Below, piece after piece: positions 19,899 to 27,961 of a stretch of 64,000 nucleotides of DNA. A program made the position numbers and the translations under genes. Within the stretch, counting starts at the first letter, position 1. Each line of letters starts with the position of its first letter. The notes under the pieces were generated by a model. The model made no database searches, had not been told where the DNA came from, and saw nothing but the letters and a program-made list of their open reading frames with translations. The DNA comes from CAZSNH01 sp052388455 (GTDB lineage Bacteria > Pseudomonadota > Alphaproteobacteria > Rhizobiales > Hyphomicrobiaceae), in NCBI GenBank assembly GCA_052388455.1, contig JBQTIA010000001.1:23853-87852 (forward strand), written 5' to 3'.

Positions 19899-20033
19899 GC
19901 TCATGCCGGTGCGCCGAAGTGTCGACTCCTGGTTGGGCGGTCGGCGTGCCGGCATTCGCTTTTCATGACGCGCGGCCGCCCCGTCAACCCCGTCCGCTGA
20001 TACGGTCGAACGGAAGACGAATGTCCGCTCGCT
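19899..20033 (+). repeat. Dispersed intergenic repeat family B, copy 1
   Basis: About 134 bp related along its length to 37351-37484. It opens with inverted arms ATGCCGGTGCGCCGA and TCGGCGTGCCGGCAT separated by 23 bp. The two non-Watson-Crick positions would be G-U pairs in RNA. A second, weaker stem around CGGA/TCCG closes the unit. It fills the gap between the convergent J-domain gene and kup, ending at the kup stop codon, so it may act as a bidirectional terminator or be a REP-type element. Confidence 0.75.
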
Positions 20034-20037
20034 GGTC

Positions 20038-21987
20038 TCACACCTGTACTTGCGTTCCGATCTCGACCACCCGATCGGTCGGTATCTGGAAGTAGGTCGT
20101 CGCGTCCTCGGCCGAGCGCGCGAGCCAGATGAAGAGCCGCTCCTGCCAGCGGGGCATTTCGGATTTCGACGTCGTCCTCAGCGACCGCCGCGACAGGAAG
20201 AACGATGTCGCGCCCATGTCGATGTTCAGGTCCTTGCGCCGGCAATGGTCGAGAATCTTCGGAATGCTCGGCGTTTCCATGAAGCCGTAATGCGCCAGCA
20301 CCTTGATGAAGGTCTCATCGGTGCGGTCGACCTCGATGCGCTCGTGGCGGGGAACTCGCGGCACGTCCTCGGTGTGGATGGAGAGGATGATGTTGCGCTC
20401 GTGCAGGACGCGATTGTGCTTCAGGTTGTGCATCAGGGAGGTGGGAGCAGCGCTGGCGTCGGCCGTGAAGAACACCGCCGTTCCCGGCACGCGGTGCGGC
20501 GGCTTGGCTTCGAGCTTGCGGACCAGCCAGTCGAGATCGACCTCGTTCTTGCGGATGTGGCGCTGGAGGATACGTGAGCCGCGAACCCAGGTCGCCATGA
20601 GCAGCGCGAGGGTGGCGGCGAGCGCCAGGGGAAACCAGCCGCCGTCGAGCACCTTGAGCATGTTGGCGGAGAGAAACACCTGCTCGACGAGGGCCAGCGG
20701 CAACATGAGCGCCAGCGCTTTCCACAGCGGCCAGCGCCAGAGCTTCCAGATCACGAAGAAGGCCATCGCACTGTCGACCAGCATGGCGGCGGTGACCGAA
20801 ACGCCGTAAGCGGCGGCGAGGGCGCTCGAGGATCGGAACAGAATCACGGTCAGCACGACGCCGGCGAACAGCAGCCAGTTGACCCGTGGCAGGTAGATCT
20901 GGCCGGCCATGTTTTCCGACGTGTGGCGGATCGAGAAGCGCGGCAGAATACCGAGCTGGATCGCCTGCCGCGTGATCGAGAAGGCTCCCGTGATGACCGC
21001 CTGGCTGGCGATGATCGTCGCCACCGTGGCGAGCAGCACCATCGGCACCAGCGCCCAGTCTGGATAAAGCTTGAAGAACGGATGCTCGATCGCGTCGGGC
21101 CGTGACAGGATCAGCGCGCCCTGGCCGAAATAGTTGAGAGCCAGCGCCGGAAATACGAAGCCGAACCAGGTCCACTGGATCGGCCGGCGGCCGAAATGGC
21201 CGAGATCCGCATAGAGCGCCTCCGCGCCGGTGACGGCGAGAAACACGAGGCCGAGGGTGGTCAGTCCGACGAGGCCGTTCTCCGCCACCAGCTTGATGCC
21301 GTACCAGGGGTTGATGGCGGCCAGGATGCCGGGATCGTCGGCGATGTGAATCAGCCCGCCGACCGCCATCGCGAGAAACCAGAGCGCCGTCAGCGGTCCG
21401 AAGAACATGGCCACCCGCTCGGTGCCGCGCGACTGGGCCGCGAACAGTCCGAGCAGGATCAGGATCGAGAGCGGGGCCACCCAGGCAGAGAAGCGTGGCG
21501 AGACGAGTGTCAGGCCCTCGACCGCCGACAGCACCGATATGGCCGGCGTGATGACGGCGTCGCCGTAGAAGAAGGCGGCTCCGGCCACGCCGAGCCCGAA
21601 GAGGAGCGGCGCACTGCGGCGGGCGACCGACTGCCCGAGGGCCATGAGGGCGAACGTGCCGCCTTCGCCCTTGTTGTCGGCGCGCAGGAGGATCAGCACG
21701 TATTTGAGAGTGACGATGAACAGCAGCGCCCAGAGGATCAGCGAGAGCACGCCGAAGACCGAGTCGCGTCCGTCGAGGCCCGCAGCCCGCGCGGCGAGAA
21801 CCGATTCCTTCAGCGCGTAGAGCGGACTCGTGCCGATGTCGCCGTAGACGACACCGACGGTGCCGAGTGCGAGCGTCCAGAACCGCTGGTCGGACGGGTC
21901 GGTGCCGCCGGTCGACTCGGAGTTCGGATCGTCTGCGCGTGTTTGGACCAACGGTGGCCTCTCCAGCGGCTCGCTGCGCTGCAGCAT
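20038..21987 (-). CDS. kup: Low-affinity potassium transporter Kup
   Basis: 649-residue KUP/HAK/KT family K+:H+ symporter. The hallmark GVVYGDIGTSPLYALKE lies near residues 44-60, followed by twelve predicted membrane helices (for example ILWALLFIVTLKYVLILLRA, GLGVAGAAFFYGDAVITPAISVL, WALVPMVLLATVATIIASQAVI) and a soluble C-terminal domain of about 190 residues (VPGTAVFFTADASAAPTSL; NILSIHTEDVPRVP-like segment) that ends in RVVEIGTQVQV. The ATG at 21987 begins MLQRSEPLE. It is downstream of and co-directional with the LysM lipoprotein gene (73-bp gap), and its 3' end abuts a dispersed repeat. Nothing in the sequence reveals regulation. Confidence 0.95.
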   Translation of the reverse strand: MLQRSEPLERPPLVQTRADDPNSESTGGTDPSDQRFWTLALGTVGVVYGDIGTSPLYALKESVLAARAAGLDGRDSVFGVLSLILWALLFIVTLKYVLILLRADNKGEGGTFALMALGQSVARRSAPLLFGLGVAGAAFFYGDAVITPAISVLSAVEGLTLVSPRFSAWVAPLSILILLGLFAAQSRGTERVAMFFGPLTALWFLAMAVGGLIHIADDPGILAAINPWYGIKLVAENGLVGLTTLGLVFLAVTGAEALYADLGHFGRRPIQWTWFGFVFPALALNYFGQGALILSRPDAIEHPFFKLYPDWALVPMVLLATVATIIASQAVITGAFSITRQAIQLGILPRFSIRHTSENMAGQIYLPRVNWLLFAGVVLTVILFRSSSALAAAYGVSVTAAMLVDSAMAFFVIWKLWRWPLWKALALMLPLALVEQVFLSANMLKVLDGGWFPLALAATLALLMATWVRGSRILQRHIRKNEVDLDWLVRKLEAKPPHRVPGTAVFFTADASAAPTSLMHNLKHNRVLHERNIILSIHTEDVPRVPRHERIEVDRTDETFIKVLAHYGFMETPSIPKILDHCRRKDLNIDMGATSFFLSRRSLRTTSKSEMPRWQERLFIWLARSAEDATTYFQIPTDRVVEIGTQVQV

Positions 21988-22060
21988 CGGGAGCGGCTTA
22001 TACGCCGCTCCCCCCGTCGGAAAAAGCCCTGACTCTGCGACACGTTCCGTGGGGCGCCGA

Positions 22061-22729
22061 TCAGCGGGCCGGCGGTAGCACCAGCGTCTGGCCGGAACGG
22101 ATGGAGGCCGTGGTCAACCGGTTGCTCGCCGTGAGGTCGCCGAGCGAGACGCCGTACTGGCGGGAGAGGCTGAACAGCGTGTCGCCGGGCCGGACGGTGA
22201 TCAGGCGCTGGCCGCTGGCGGTGACAGTGGGTGCCGGGGGCGCCGGCTGGGGCGGCGGGGTGCCTTCTACCACGCGGGTCGGATTGCCGTTCCAGCGGTA
22301 CTGGCCGTTGGCCTGACCGGGGACAGCGTTCGGTGGGATGCCGGGCCGCTGTTGGCCATAGGGCTGGCCATAGGTTTGCCCGCCGCCGTACTGCGAATTG
22401 TACTGGCTGTTGCTCTGCCCTCCATAGGGCTGGCCATACGGGCTGTTGTACGGGGTCGGTCGTGGCGGAACATAGCTGGTCCCGTTGCTGTACGCGCCGC
22501 CGCTGGACTGCCCGGAGCCGACGCCGTAGCTGTGGCCATAGGGCTGCGGAGCACTCTGGACCAGCGGCTCAGACGGTCGAGGGGGCAGGCTCGCAGTCGT
22601 GAAGTTGTTCTGATCGTAGTACGCGGTGCGCCCAGAGCTGCAGGCCCCGAGGGCGAAGGGAATAGCGAACAGTGCGAACGCCAGAAAGACCGGGCGACCG
22701 GACTGATGAAGGGGGGTACGGCTGAACAA
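22061..22729 (-). CDS. LysM-domain lipoprotein
   Basis: 222-residue precursor. A signal peptide (VFLAFALFAIPFALGAC) ends in a lipobox with Cys near residue 30. The middle is a low-complexity Tyr/Gln/Gly/Pro region with repeated YGQPYG-type units (residues about 60-150) of the kind that is disordered. The C terminus is one LysM motif (LITVRPGDTLFSLSRQYGVS near 177-196, LTASNRLTTASIRSGQTLVL), which binds peptidoglycan glycan chains. No peptidase domain follows, so it is a tether or division/envelope factor rather than an NlpD/DipM-type activator with a LytM domain. A perfect CtrA box lies 54-68 bp upstream of the ATG, suggesting cell-cycle control. Confidence 0.85.
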   Translation of the reverse strand: MFSRTPLHQSGRPVFLAFALFAIPFALGACSSGRTAYYDQNNFTTASLPPRPSEPLVQSAPQPYGHSYGVGSGQSSGGAYSNGTSYVPPRPTPYNSPYGQPYGGQSNSQYNSQYGGGQTYGQPYGQQRPGIPPNAVPGQANGQYRWNGNPTRVVEGTPPPQPAPPAPTVTASGQRLITVRPGDTLFSLSRQYGVSLGDLTASNRLTTASIRSGQTLVLPPAR

Positions 22730-22782
22730 GCAATCTACTCCGGACGAACGCTGAACCGGACATCAGGAAAGCGTAGGTACGG

Positions 22783-22797
22783 TTAACGGCTGTTTAA
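22783..22797 (-). promoter_or_regulatory. CtrA binding box upstream of LysM lipoprotein
   Basis: TTAACGGCTGTTTAA is a perfect TTAA-N7-TTAA match centred about 60 bp before the lipoprotein ATG on the minus strand. It is the second exact box in the window, again intergenic. The motif is nearly palindromic so orientation is assigned from the neighbouring gene; the alpha/beta hydrolase starts almost 280 bp away on the other side, beyond a mobile palindrome. Confidence 0.65.
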
Positions 22798-22839
22798 CGG
22801 CATCCCTTTTGGGCGAAAGAACAGTTGTGCTGCCGGCCG

Positions 22840-22963
22840 CAGTGGAATCGCATTTGGACGTAGGTTGGGTCGAGGCACGAGACCCAACAACTTTGGTCGC
22901 CCGAGTTTGTTGGGTCTCCGTCGTCGACCCAACCTACATTTCGCGCCATATGCGATTGCCCGG
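22840..22963 (+). mobile_element. Palindromic MITE-like element family A, copy 1
   Basis: A 124-bp imperfect palindrome, CAGTGGAATCGC...GCGATTGCCCGG, whose interior contains two nested hairpins (TTGGGTC/GACCCAA in each arm). It is flanked by the direct duplication CTGCCGGCCG at 22830-22839 and 22964-22973 (11 bp if the preceding G is counted), the sign of transposition. There is no coding capacity. The sequence is close to copies at 27199, 63494 and 63905. Confidence 0.85.
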
Positions 22964-23075
22964 CTGCCGGCCGGGGCGTTGGTCCAACGGCAACCATTGA
23001 TTGTCCCGGCGTCACAGCGCAGATTGCGGCCGGCGTGGGGTCACCGATGGGTGTCGCGTGAGGAAGAAGGGCGCC

Positions 23076-23915
23076 ATGAGCCTGCTGGTCTACATTGCCG
23101 TGGGTCTGGCCAGCGTTTACGCTCTCGCTCTGGTGGGCAGCTACTATCTGCAGCGGCACCTGACCTATTTTCCCGATCCCGTCAGAACGGCGCCCGCGCG
23201 TGTCGGGCTGGCCGGCGTGACCGAGCGCACGATTGCGACACCGGACGGAAACCTCATCGTGGCGTGGTGGGCGCCGGGCTCCATCGGTCGGCCGACGCTG
23301 TTGTATTTTCACGGGAATTCAGGATCGCTCGCAAACCGCGCCGATCGCATCGCTCGCTATCAGGCGGACGGATACGGCGTCTACATGATGACCTATCGCG
23401 GCTATGGCGGCAGTTCCGGCAAGCCGTCGGAGCGGGCCAACGTCGCCGATGCCAAGCTGGCCTACGACGACCTCGTGGCCTTGGGCGTTCCGGCCTCCGA
23501 CATCGTGCTCTACGGGGAATCGCTCGGCACCGGCATCGCGGTGCAGGTCGCGGTCGAAAAGCCGGTCGCCGGGATCATCCTCGACGCGCCCTACACCTCG
23601 CTCGTGGACGTGGCAGAACTGCATTACCCGCATCTGCCGTCGCGCGCGCTGATGACCGACCGCTACGACACCCTGCGCTACATCGGCCGTCTCGAGACGC
23701 CCCTGCTCGTCGTCCACGGAATGGACGATCGCATCGTACCGGTGGAGATGGGCCGGAAGGTGCATGCCGCCGCCGTGGGCCCGAAAGAGATCGCCGTCAT
23801 CAATGGCGCCGGCCACTCCGACCACACGGCACTCGGATCGGCCGAGGTCATCTATGCGTGGCTCGCACGACTGCGGTCGCGGTCGACGCCGGCCGCGGTC
23901 AGGGCTGCCGAATAG
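23076..23915 (+). CDS. Membrane-anchored alpha/beta hydrolase
   Basis: 279 residues. One N-terminal membrane anchor (LVYIAVGLASVYALALVGSYY) precedes an alpha/beta hydrolase fold: oxyanion-side TLLYFHGNSGSL near residues 74-85, MTYRGYGGSSGKPSE near 105-119, nucleophile elbow VLYGESLGTGIAVQVA near 143-158 (Ser in GESLG), DAPYTSL, acid LLVVHGMDDRIVP near 209-221 and His in GAGHSDHT near 242-249. This is the BEM46/YfhR-like group of serine hydrolases with unknown natural substrate. The start ATG 23076 follows AGGAAGAAGGG. It is preceded by a mobile palindrome, which separates it from the LysM gene's promoter region. Confidence 0.9.
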   Translation: MSLLVYIAVGLASVYALALVGSYYLQRHLTYFPDPVRTAPARVGLAGVTERTIATPDGNLIVAWWAPGSIGRPTLLYFHGNSGSLANRADRIARYQADGYGVYMMTYRGYGGSSGKPSERANVADAKLAYDDLVALGVPASDIVLYGESLGTGIAVQVAVEKPVAGIILDAPYTSLVDVAELHYPHLPSRALMTDRYDTLRYIGRLETPLLVVHGMDDRIVPVEMGRKVHAAAVGPKEIAVINGAGHSDHTALGSAEVIYAWLARLRSRSTPAAVRAAE

Positions 23916-23985
23916 CCCTCCAAACAGAACGTCGCCGGCGATGCCGCCGACGACGTTGAATTCTCGAGAGTGCCGTTCTGAAAGG

Positions 23986-24348
23986 TCAGCGGCTGCCGAA
24001 CCCGCCGCCGCCACCCGCTCCGCCACCGAAACCGCCGCCCGTGCCGCTGCGCCCGGCACCCGCACCGGGTCCGCCGCGTCCTGGACCGCCCCGGCCCGGA
24101 CCCTTGGCGCCCGGACCGCCACGCGGCGTCACCGGTTTGTTCGGCAGCAGGCCTTCACGCTGCAGCTTCTTGCGGGCCAGCTTGCGGGCGCGGCGCACGG
24201 CCTCGGCCTTTTCGCGAGCTTTCTTCTCCGAAGGTTTCTCAAAGTAATTCCGCAGCTTCATCTCGCGGAAAATGCCCTCGCGCTGCATCTTTTTCTTGAG
24301 CGCCTTGAGAGCTTGATCGACGTTGTTGTCGCGAACGAGTACCTGCAA
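23986..24348 (-). CDS. rpsU: 30S ribosomal protein S21 with Gly-rich tail
   Basis: S21 core ([58 protein letters not shown]) occupies residues 1 to about 73. A 45-residue Gly/Pro/Arg tail follows ([14 protein letters not shown], ending GGGGGFGSR), absent from enterobacterial S21 but with shorter counterparts in alphaproteobacteria. The proposed start is the TTG at 24346-24348, which gives the normal MQVLVRDN N terminus and follows AAGGGA at a 9-10 nt distance; ATG codons further upstream (24432, 24474) would add 28-42 unusual residues. S21 acts in initiation at the 16S 3' end. Single gene, downstream of and co-directional with purEK. Confidence 0.9.
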   Translation of the reverse strand: MQVLVRDNNVDQALKALKKKMQREGIFREMKLRNYFEKPSEKKAREKAEAVRRARKLARKKLQREGLLPNKPVTPRGGPGAKGPGRGGPGRGGPGAGAGRSGTGGGFGGGAGGGGGFGSR

Positions 24349-24498
24349 GCGGGCTGATCCCTTGGCTGATGGGGTGAGACGATACGACAAAAGGACCGTG
24401 CCAGCGATGGTTCCGCCGGCTCCGTCCTGCATTCGGTTGGCGCCTCTATAACGGAGGCCGGTTAAGATGTCCATCGCCGCCGGAGGCCAATCTCGAGT

Positions 24499-25623
24499 CT
24501 ATCGACGGGCGGGGGCGGTGGCCAGCAGCCGGTTTACATGGCCCATTTTGCGGCCTGGCCTGACCTCCGTCTTGCCGTAGTGGTGCAGGCAGGCGCCGGT
24601 CTCGGCCGCGATCTCGGGCCAGCGCAGAATATCGTCGCCGATCAGGTTGATCATTTCGACGGCGGGGGCCGTTCGAGCGGTCGAACCGAGCGGCCAGCCG
24701 GCGACCGCGCGGATATGCTGCTCGAATTGCGAAGTGGCGGCCCCATCGAGCGTCCAGTGCCCGGAATTGTGCACCCGAGGCGCCATCTCGTTGACGTAGA
24801 GCGTTTGCCGTCCGCCTGCCGCCCGAGAGCCACTGGCCAGTGCAAAAAACTCGATCGCGAAGACACCGACGTAATCGAGGGCCTCGGCCATGCGCCGGGC
24901 GATCCCCACCGCCTCGGCGGCCGTTGCGGCATCGATGGCGGCCGGCGCCACGGAGCGGTGCAGAATGTGGTTGCGGTGCTCGTTCTCGGTCACGTCGAAG
25001 GCTTCGAACCGGCCATCGGCGGCGCGAGCGGCGACGACTGAGACTTCCGAGGTGAAGGCGACGAAGCCCTCGAGAATGGCCGGCTGATCGCGCATCGCGG
25101 CCCATGCCGCGGCGGCGCCGTCGACCGCGAGGATCTTCGCCTGTCCCTTGCCGTCGTAGCCGAAGCGTCGCGTTTTGAGGATCGACGGCGTTCCGATTTC
25201 GGCGAGCGCGGATTGCAGTTCGCTGAAGCTGTCGACGGCTGAAAAGCGCGCGGTCTCGGCCCCGAGCTCGCGGGCCAGCCGCTTCTCGTTGATGCGATCC
25301 TGAGCGCACGCGAGCGCCTTCACTCCCGGCCGGACGGAGACGCGTCGCGAGAGGAACTCGACCGTCGGGACGGGGATGTTCTCGAACTCGTAGGTCGCGA
25401 CGCCGATGGCGTCGGCGAAGGCCGTGAGTGCCGCCTCGTCGCCGTAGTCGGCAATCGTCGAGCGGGCGGCGACGTCGAAAGCCGGGCCTTCGGCGTCGGC
25501 ATAAATGTGGCATTTGAGGCCGAGACGGGCGGCGGCGAGCGCCAGCATCCGGCCGAGCTGGCCGCTGCCGAGGATGCCGATGGTCGATCCGGGAGGCAGC
25601 GGGGTCGCAGCGGAGGTTGGCAT
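24499..25623 (-). CDS. purK: 5-(carboxyamino)imidazole ribonucleotide synthase
   Basis: 374-residue ATP-grasp enzyme converting AIR, bicarbonate and ATP to N5-CAIR in purine synthesis. Seen: N-terminal TIGILGSGQLGRMLALAAAR near residues 14-33, ATYEFENIPV, ACAQDRINEKRLA, ATP-grasp lysine in ILKTRRFGYDGKGQ near 147-160, ILEGFVAFTSEVSVVAAR, FAIEFFAL and NEMAPRVHNSGHWT near 280-293, which carries the metal-binding Asn/Glu. The start ATG at 25623 lies 6 nt after purE, giving the standard purE-purK pair whose products act consecutively. Confidence 0.96.
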   Translation of the reverse strand: MPTSAATPLPPGSTIGILGSGQLGRMLALAAARLGLKCHIYADAEGPAFDVAARSTIADYGDEAALTAFADAIGVATYEFENIPVPTVEFLSRRVSVRPGVKALACAQDRINEKRLARELGAETARFSAVDSFSELQSALAEIGTPSILKTRRFGYDGKGQAKILAVDGAAAAWAAMRDQPAILEGFVAFTSEVSVVAARAADGRFEAFDVTENEHRNHILHRSVAPAAIDAATAAEAVGIARRMAEALDYVGVFAIEFFALASGSRAAGGRQTLYVNEMAPRVHNSGHWTLDGAATSQFEQHIRAVAGWPLGSTARTAPAVEMINLIGDDILRWPEIAAETGACLHHYGKTEVRPGRKMGHVNRLLATAPARR

Positions 25624-25629
25624 GGCGCG

Positions 25630-26124
25630 TCAGCCGTCCTTCGGCAGTTCGGCGACCGCCGCCGTCTGGCGGTCCCGCAGAGCGGAAATTCTCGCAGCCA
25701 GCGCCGCATCGGAGAGGGCCAGGATCTGGGCCGCCAGCAGGCCGGCGTTGGTGGCACCCGGTTCGCCGATGGCCAGGGTTCCGACCGGGACACCAGCCGG
25801 CATCTGCACGATCGAGTAGAGACTGTCGCGGCCCGAAAGAGCCTTCGACAGGACGGGCACGCCGAGAACCGGCAGCGCGGTCAGCGCGGCGGTCATGCCC
25901 GGCAGGTGCGCGGCACCTCCCGCACCTGCGATGATGACCTTGAGGCCGCGGGCCTGGGCGCCACGGGCATAGGTGTAGAGGCGTTCGGGGGTCCTGTGGG
26001 CCGAGACAATGCGGCTCTCGAACTCGATGCCGAGGTCCGTCAGCACGTCGGCCGCATGTTTCATGGTCGGCCAGTCGGACTGGCTGCCCATGATGATGCC
26101 GACGACGGGTCGCGAAGGGCTCAA
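25630..26124 (-). CDS. purE: N5-CAIR mutase
   Basis: 164-residue class I PurE that moves the carboxylate of N5-CAIR to give CAIR. Signature [20 protein letters not shown] near residues 9-28 and the [18 protein letters not shown] region near 35-52 are diagnostic, as is the glycine-rich [19 protein letters not shown] near 64-82 and [14 protein letters not shown]. The tail [17 protein letters not shown] is typical. It is translated directly before purK (6-nt gap), forming one operon. The gap to DUF465 upstream (98 bp) probably carries the promoter. Confidence 0.96.
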   Translation of the reverse strand: MSPSRPVVGIIMGSQSDWPTMKHAADVLTDLGIEFESRIVSAHRTPERLYTYARGAQARGLKVIIAGAGGAAHLPGMTAALTALPVLGVPVLSKALSGRDSLYSIVQMPAGVPVGTLAIGEPGATNAGLLAAQILALSDAALAARISALRDRQTAAVAELPKDG

Positions 26125-26222
26125 ACGGGCCTCTGGGCTGGAAGGATGCGAAGGAAAGGCGGGGGTTTAGCGAACCATCCAGGGGTTTACAAGCGTGGCT
26201 GTCGCCTGCGCCGCGGCAATGG

Positions 26223-26429
26223 TCAGGCAATAATGTCGGGCGTCAGGCGGTCTTCGACGCTGGTGATCTGATCCTTCAGCAGCAGCTTTTTCTTCTTGAG
26301 CCGCCGGATGAGGAGCTGGTCGGCCGTACCGCTGTGCTCCATCGCAACGATTTCCTCGTCGAGCAGCCGATGCTCGGCGCGGAGTTTGACCAGCTCTTCG
26401 CGCAAATCCCTGTCGTTCTGACGGTGCAT
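26223..26429 (-). CDS. DUF465 (YdcH-like) small protein, first copy
   Basis: 68 residues, start ATG at 26429 (MHRQNDRDLR). A charged helix EELVKLRAEHRLLDEEIVAM, a short break (EHSGTADQLLI) and a Lys-rich helix RRLKKKKLLLKDQITSVEDRL give the antiparallel helix pair of DUF465. Members are small cytosolic proteins of unknown role, often found in multiple copies in Rhizobiales. A second DUF465 gene lies 320 bp away on the other strand, so the two are divergent from a shared region that otherwise shows no clear features. Upstream in-frame codons extending to 26585 would give an atypical Arg/Cys-rich leader and are not favoured. Confidence 0.82.
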   Translation of the reverse strand: MHRQNDRDLREELVKLRAEHRLLDEEIVAMEHSGTADQLLIRRLKKKKLLLKDQITSVEDRLTPDIIA

Positions 26430-26749
26430 GTGCCCGGCTCGATTGTTCGTCCGCCCGTAACAACACGACATCCGGCTGGCGCGCATCAGAATTATTTCTG
26501 CGTTCGCGGGGGAGCGCAAGCTCTGGGCCTGGCTCGTGTCGGCGCCGGCTCGGTCCCGCAGGTGGGTGGCTTTGATTTTCACCAATAGTTTTTTGGAGTT
26601 ACAGGCACATAAGAGATGTTCTGGTCATCGAAACGGCGGCCCGGCAACGCTGTAAAACACAATCGTTGATGGTATCCTCAGAGCTATTGGACAAGCCGTG
26701 GCAATTCTGACACTATCTGACCGTCTTCAACTCTGACACGGAGGACCGA

Positions 26750-26926
26750 ATGGCGATGCAGGCTCATCTCCAGGAACTTTCAGAGAAGCACCGGCTGCTC
26801 GAGCGCCGGATCAAGGAAGAGATGGCTCGACCTGGATCGGACGACACCGAAATCCGCAGGCTGAAGCAGGAAAAACTGAAGCTCAAGGATGAGATCACGC
26901 GCCTCGAAACCGGGACGCGGCACTGA
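26750..26926 (+). CDS. DUF465 small protein, second copy
   Basis: 58-residue protein starting MAMQAHLQEL with an excellent GGAGG five bases upstream. It repeats the DUF465 plan: helix SEKHRLLERRIKEEMARPG, turn SDDTEIR, helix LKQEKLKLKDEITRLETG. It resembles the copy at 26223-26429 in pattern (HRLL, LKxxKLxLKD, the DEI/DQI step) but is clearly diverged. Function unknown. Downstream DNA to 27114 (about 190 bp) shows no gene. Confidence 0.82.
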   Translation: MAMQAHLQELSEKHRLLERRIKEEMARPGSDDTEIRRLKQEKLKLKDEITRLETGTRH

Positions 26927-27114
26927 TACGTCGCTTTTGAACATCTGACACGCTGGCCGCCAATCGGTCGCCACACGACATTGGCCGGAGCGGGCTAGGT
27001 AGAGCTGGCCCGGCCAACAACGTGGAGCGTCACGTTTCAGGCGATGAGCTTTTACGTGCTCGATTTATGGGCTTGCTTGCCGTGCGAACGGCTTTGGCGC
27101 TGCATTGAGCGTCC

Positions 27115-27740
27115 TCAACGCGCGAACGATTTTTGTGCGTTTTCGAGCCTTCGGACGCTGTCATTCAACATGACGAAATCGAGTGCTCCTGACTTAGCCA
27201 GGGGAATCGCATTTGGACGTAGGACGTAGTAGGACGTAGTAGTAGGACGTAGGTTGGGTCGAGGCACGAGACCCAACAACTTTGGTCGCTCGAGTTTGTT
27301 GGGTCTCCTTCGTCGACCCAACCTACATTTCGCGCCATATGCGATTGCCCTGCTGACTTAGCGGCGGTCAGGAGCGCGTGCAGGGTGAAATAGATCTGGT
27401 CGCTGTCGTAGCTGACCAAAATCAGATCGACACCGGCGTTAAGCGCTGCAACGTCCGCGCCGCCGATGCCGGTCGGCGTTTTGCGGATCGCCCCCATACT
27501 GAAATCGTCGGTGATCACGATGCCGCTGTGGCCGAGGCTGTGTAGCCGGTCGATGACCGCGCGCGAGGCCGAAGCGGGCCGGTCGGGATCGAGGGCCGGC
27601 AGGTACGTGTGCCCAACCCTCACCCAGGCGCTGCCCGGTCGGTCCCCTCGGGTGGCACGGCGGCGAACGGCATACGAAGTACATGCGATGCGATCGGGCC
27701 TTATGAGTTCGACACTGATAAACGGCGCAAACGCATATCC
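27115..27740 (-). pseudogene. Remnant of GH3 beta-N-acetylhexosaminidase, split by element A
   Basis: The minus strand encodes the C-terminal part of a family 3 glycosidase of the NagZ/BglX type: VGHTYLPALDPDRPAS, SGIVITDDFSMGAI (the segment carrying the family's conserved Asp), GGADVAALNAGVDLILVSYD. The frame then runs into a 154-bp palindromic element at the codons for LLTAAKSG. Beyond it the same protein continues as SGALDFVMLNDSVRRLENA to a stop at 27115-27117. Deleting the element with one copy of its 10-bp duplication restores a continuous frame. The upstream part (27630-27740) is frameshifted and degenerate, and the catalytic N-terminal half is missing. The gene was therefore already, or is now, non-functional. 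Confidence 0.75.
27199..27352 (+). mobile_element. Palindromic MITE-like element family A, copy 2
   Basis: A 154-bp element with ends CAGGGGAATCGC and GCGATTGCCCTG, inserted in the GH3 relic. The perfect 10-bp duplication CTGACTTAGC flanks it at 27189-27198 and 27353-27362. It is longer than the other copies because the left arm carries a local expansion of GTAGGAC/GTA units near 27215-27255. No coding capacity. Confidence 0.9.
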
Positions 27741-27961
27741 GAAGCCTGCGACTGCAACATTCCCCGCCATGGAAGGCGCAGGTTTGCGACGGCATTCGCC
27801 ATAGGCTCGGACTCACGCGGCGGCATCGACCACGATTTTGCGGCATGTCACGGGCGGGACAGGGGCAGATCGAGCGATGCAGCTATCAATGCCAGTGTCG
27901 AAGCCGGGCCAATAACGGTCCCGGACAATCTCGACACGACACATAGATAGGACGAACGCAG

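Noticed and set aside
23893..24357. Plus-strand Arg/Pro-rich frame over the end of rpsU.
   Set aside because: It is the complement of the Gly-rich S21 tail.
27165..27770. A 201-residue reading frame spanning the glycosidase relic and the palindrome.
   Set aside because: Its last 60 residues are translated repeat sequence and its N terminus is frameshifted; it is a pseudogene with an insertion, not a gene.
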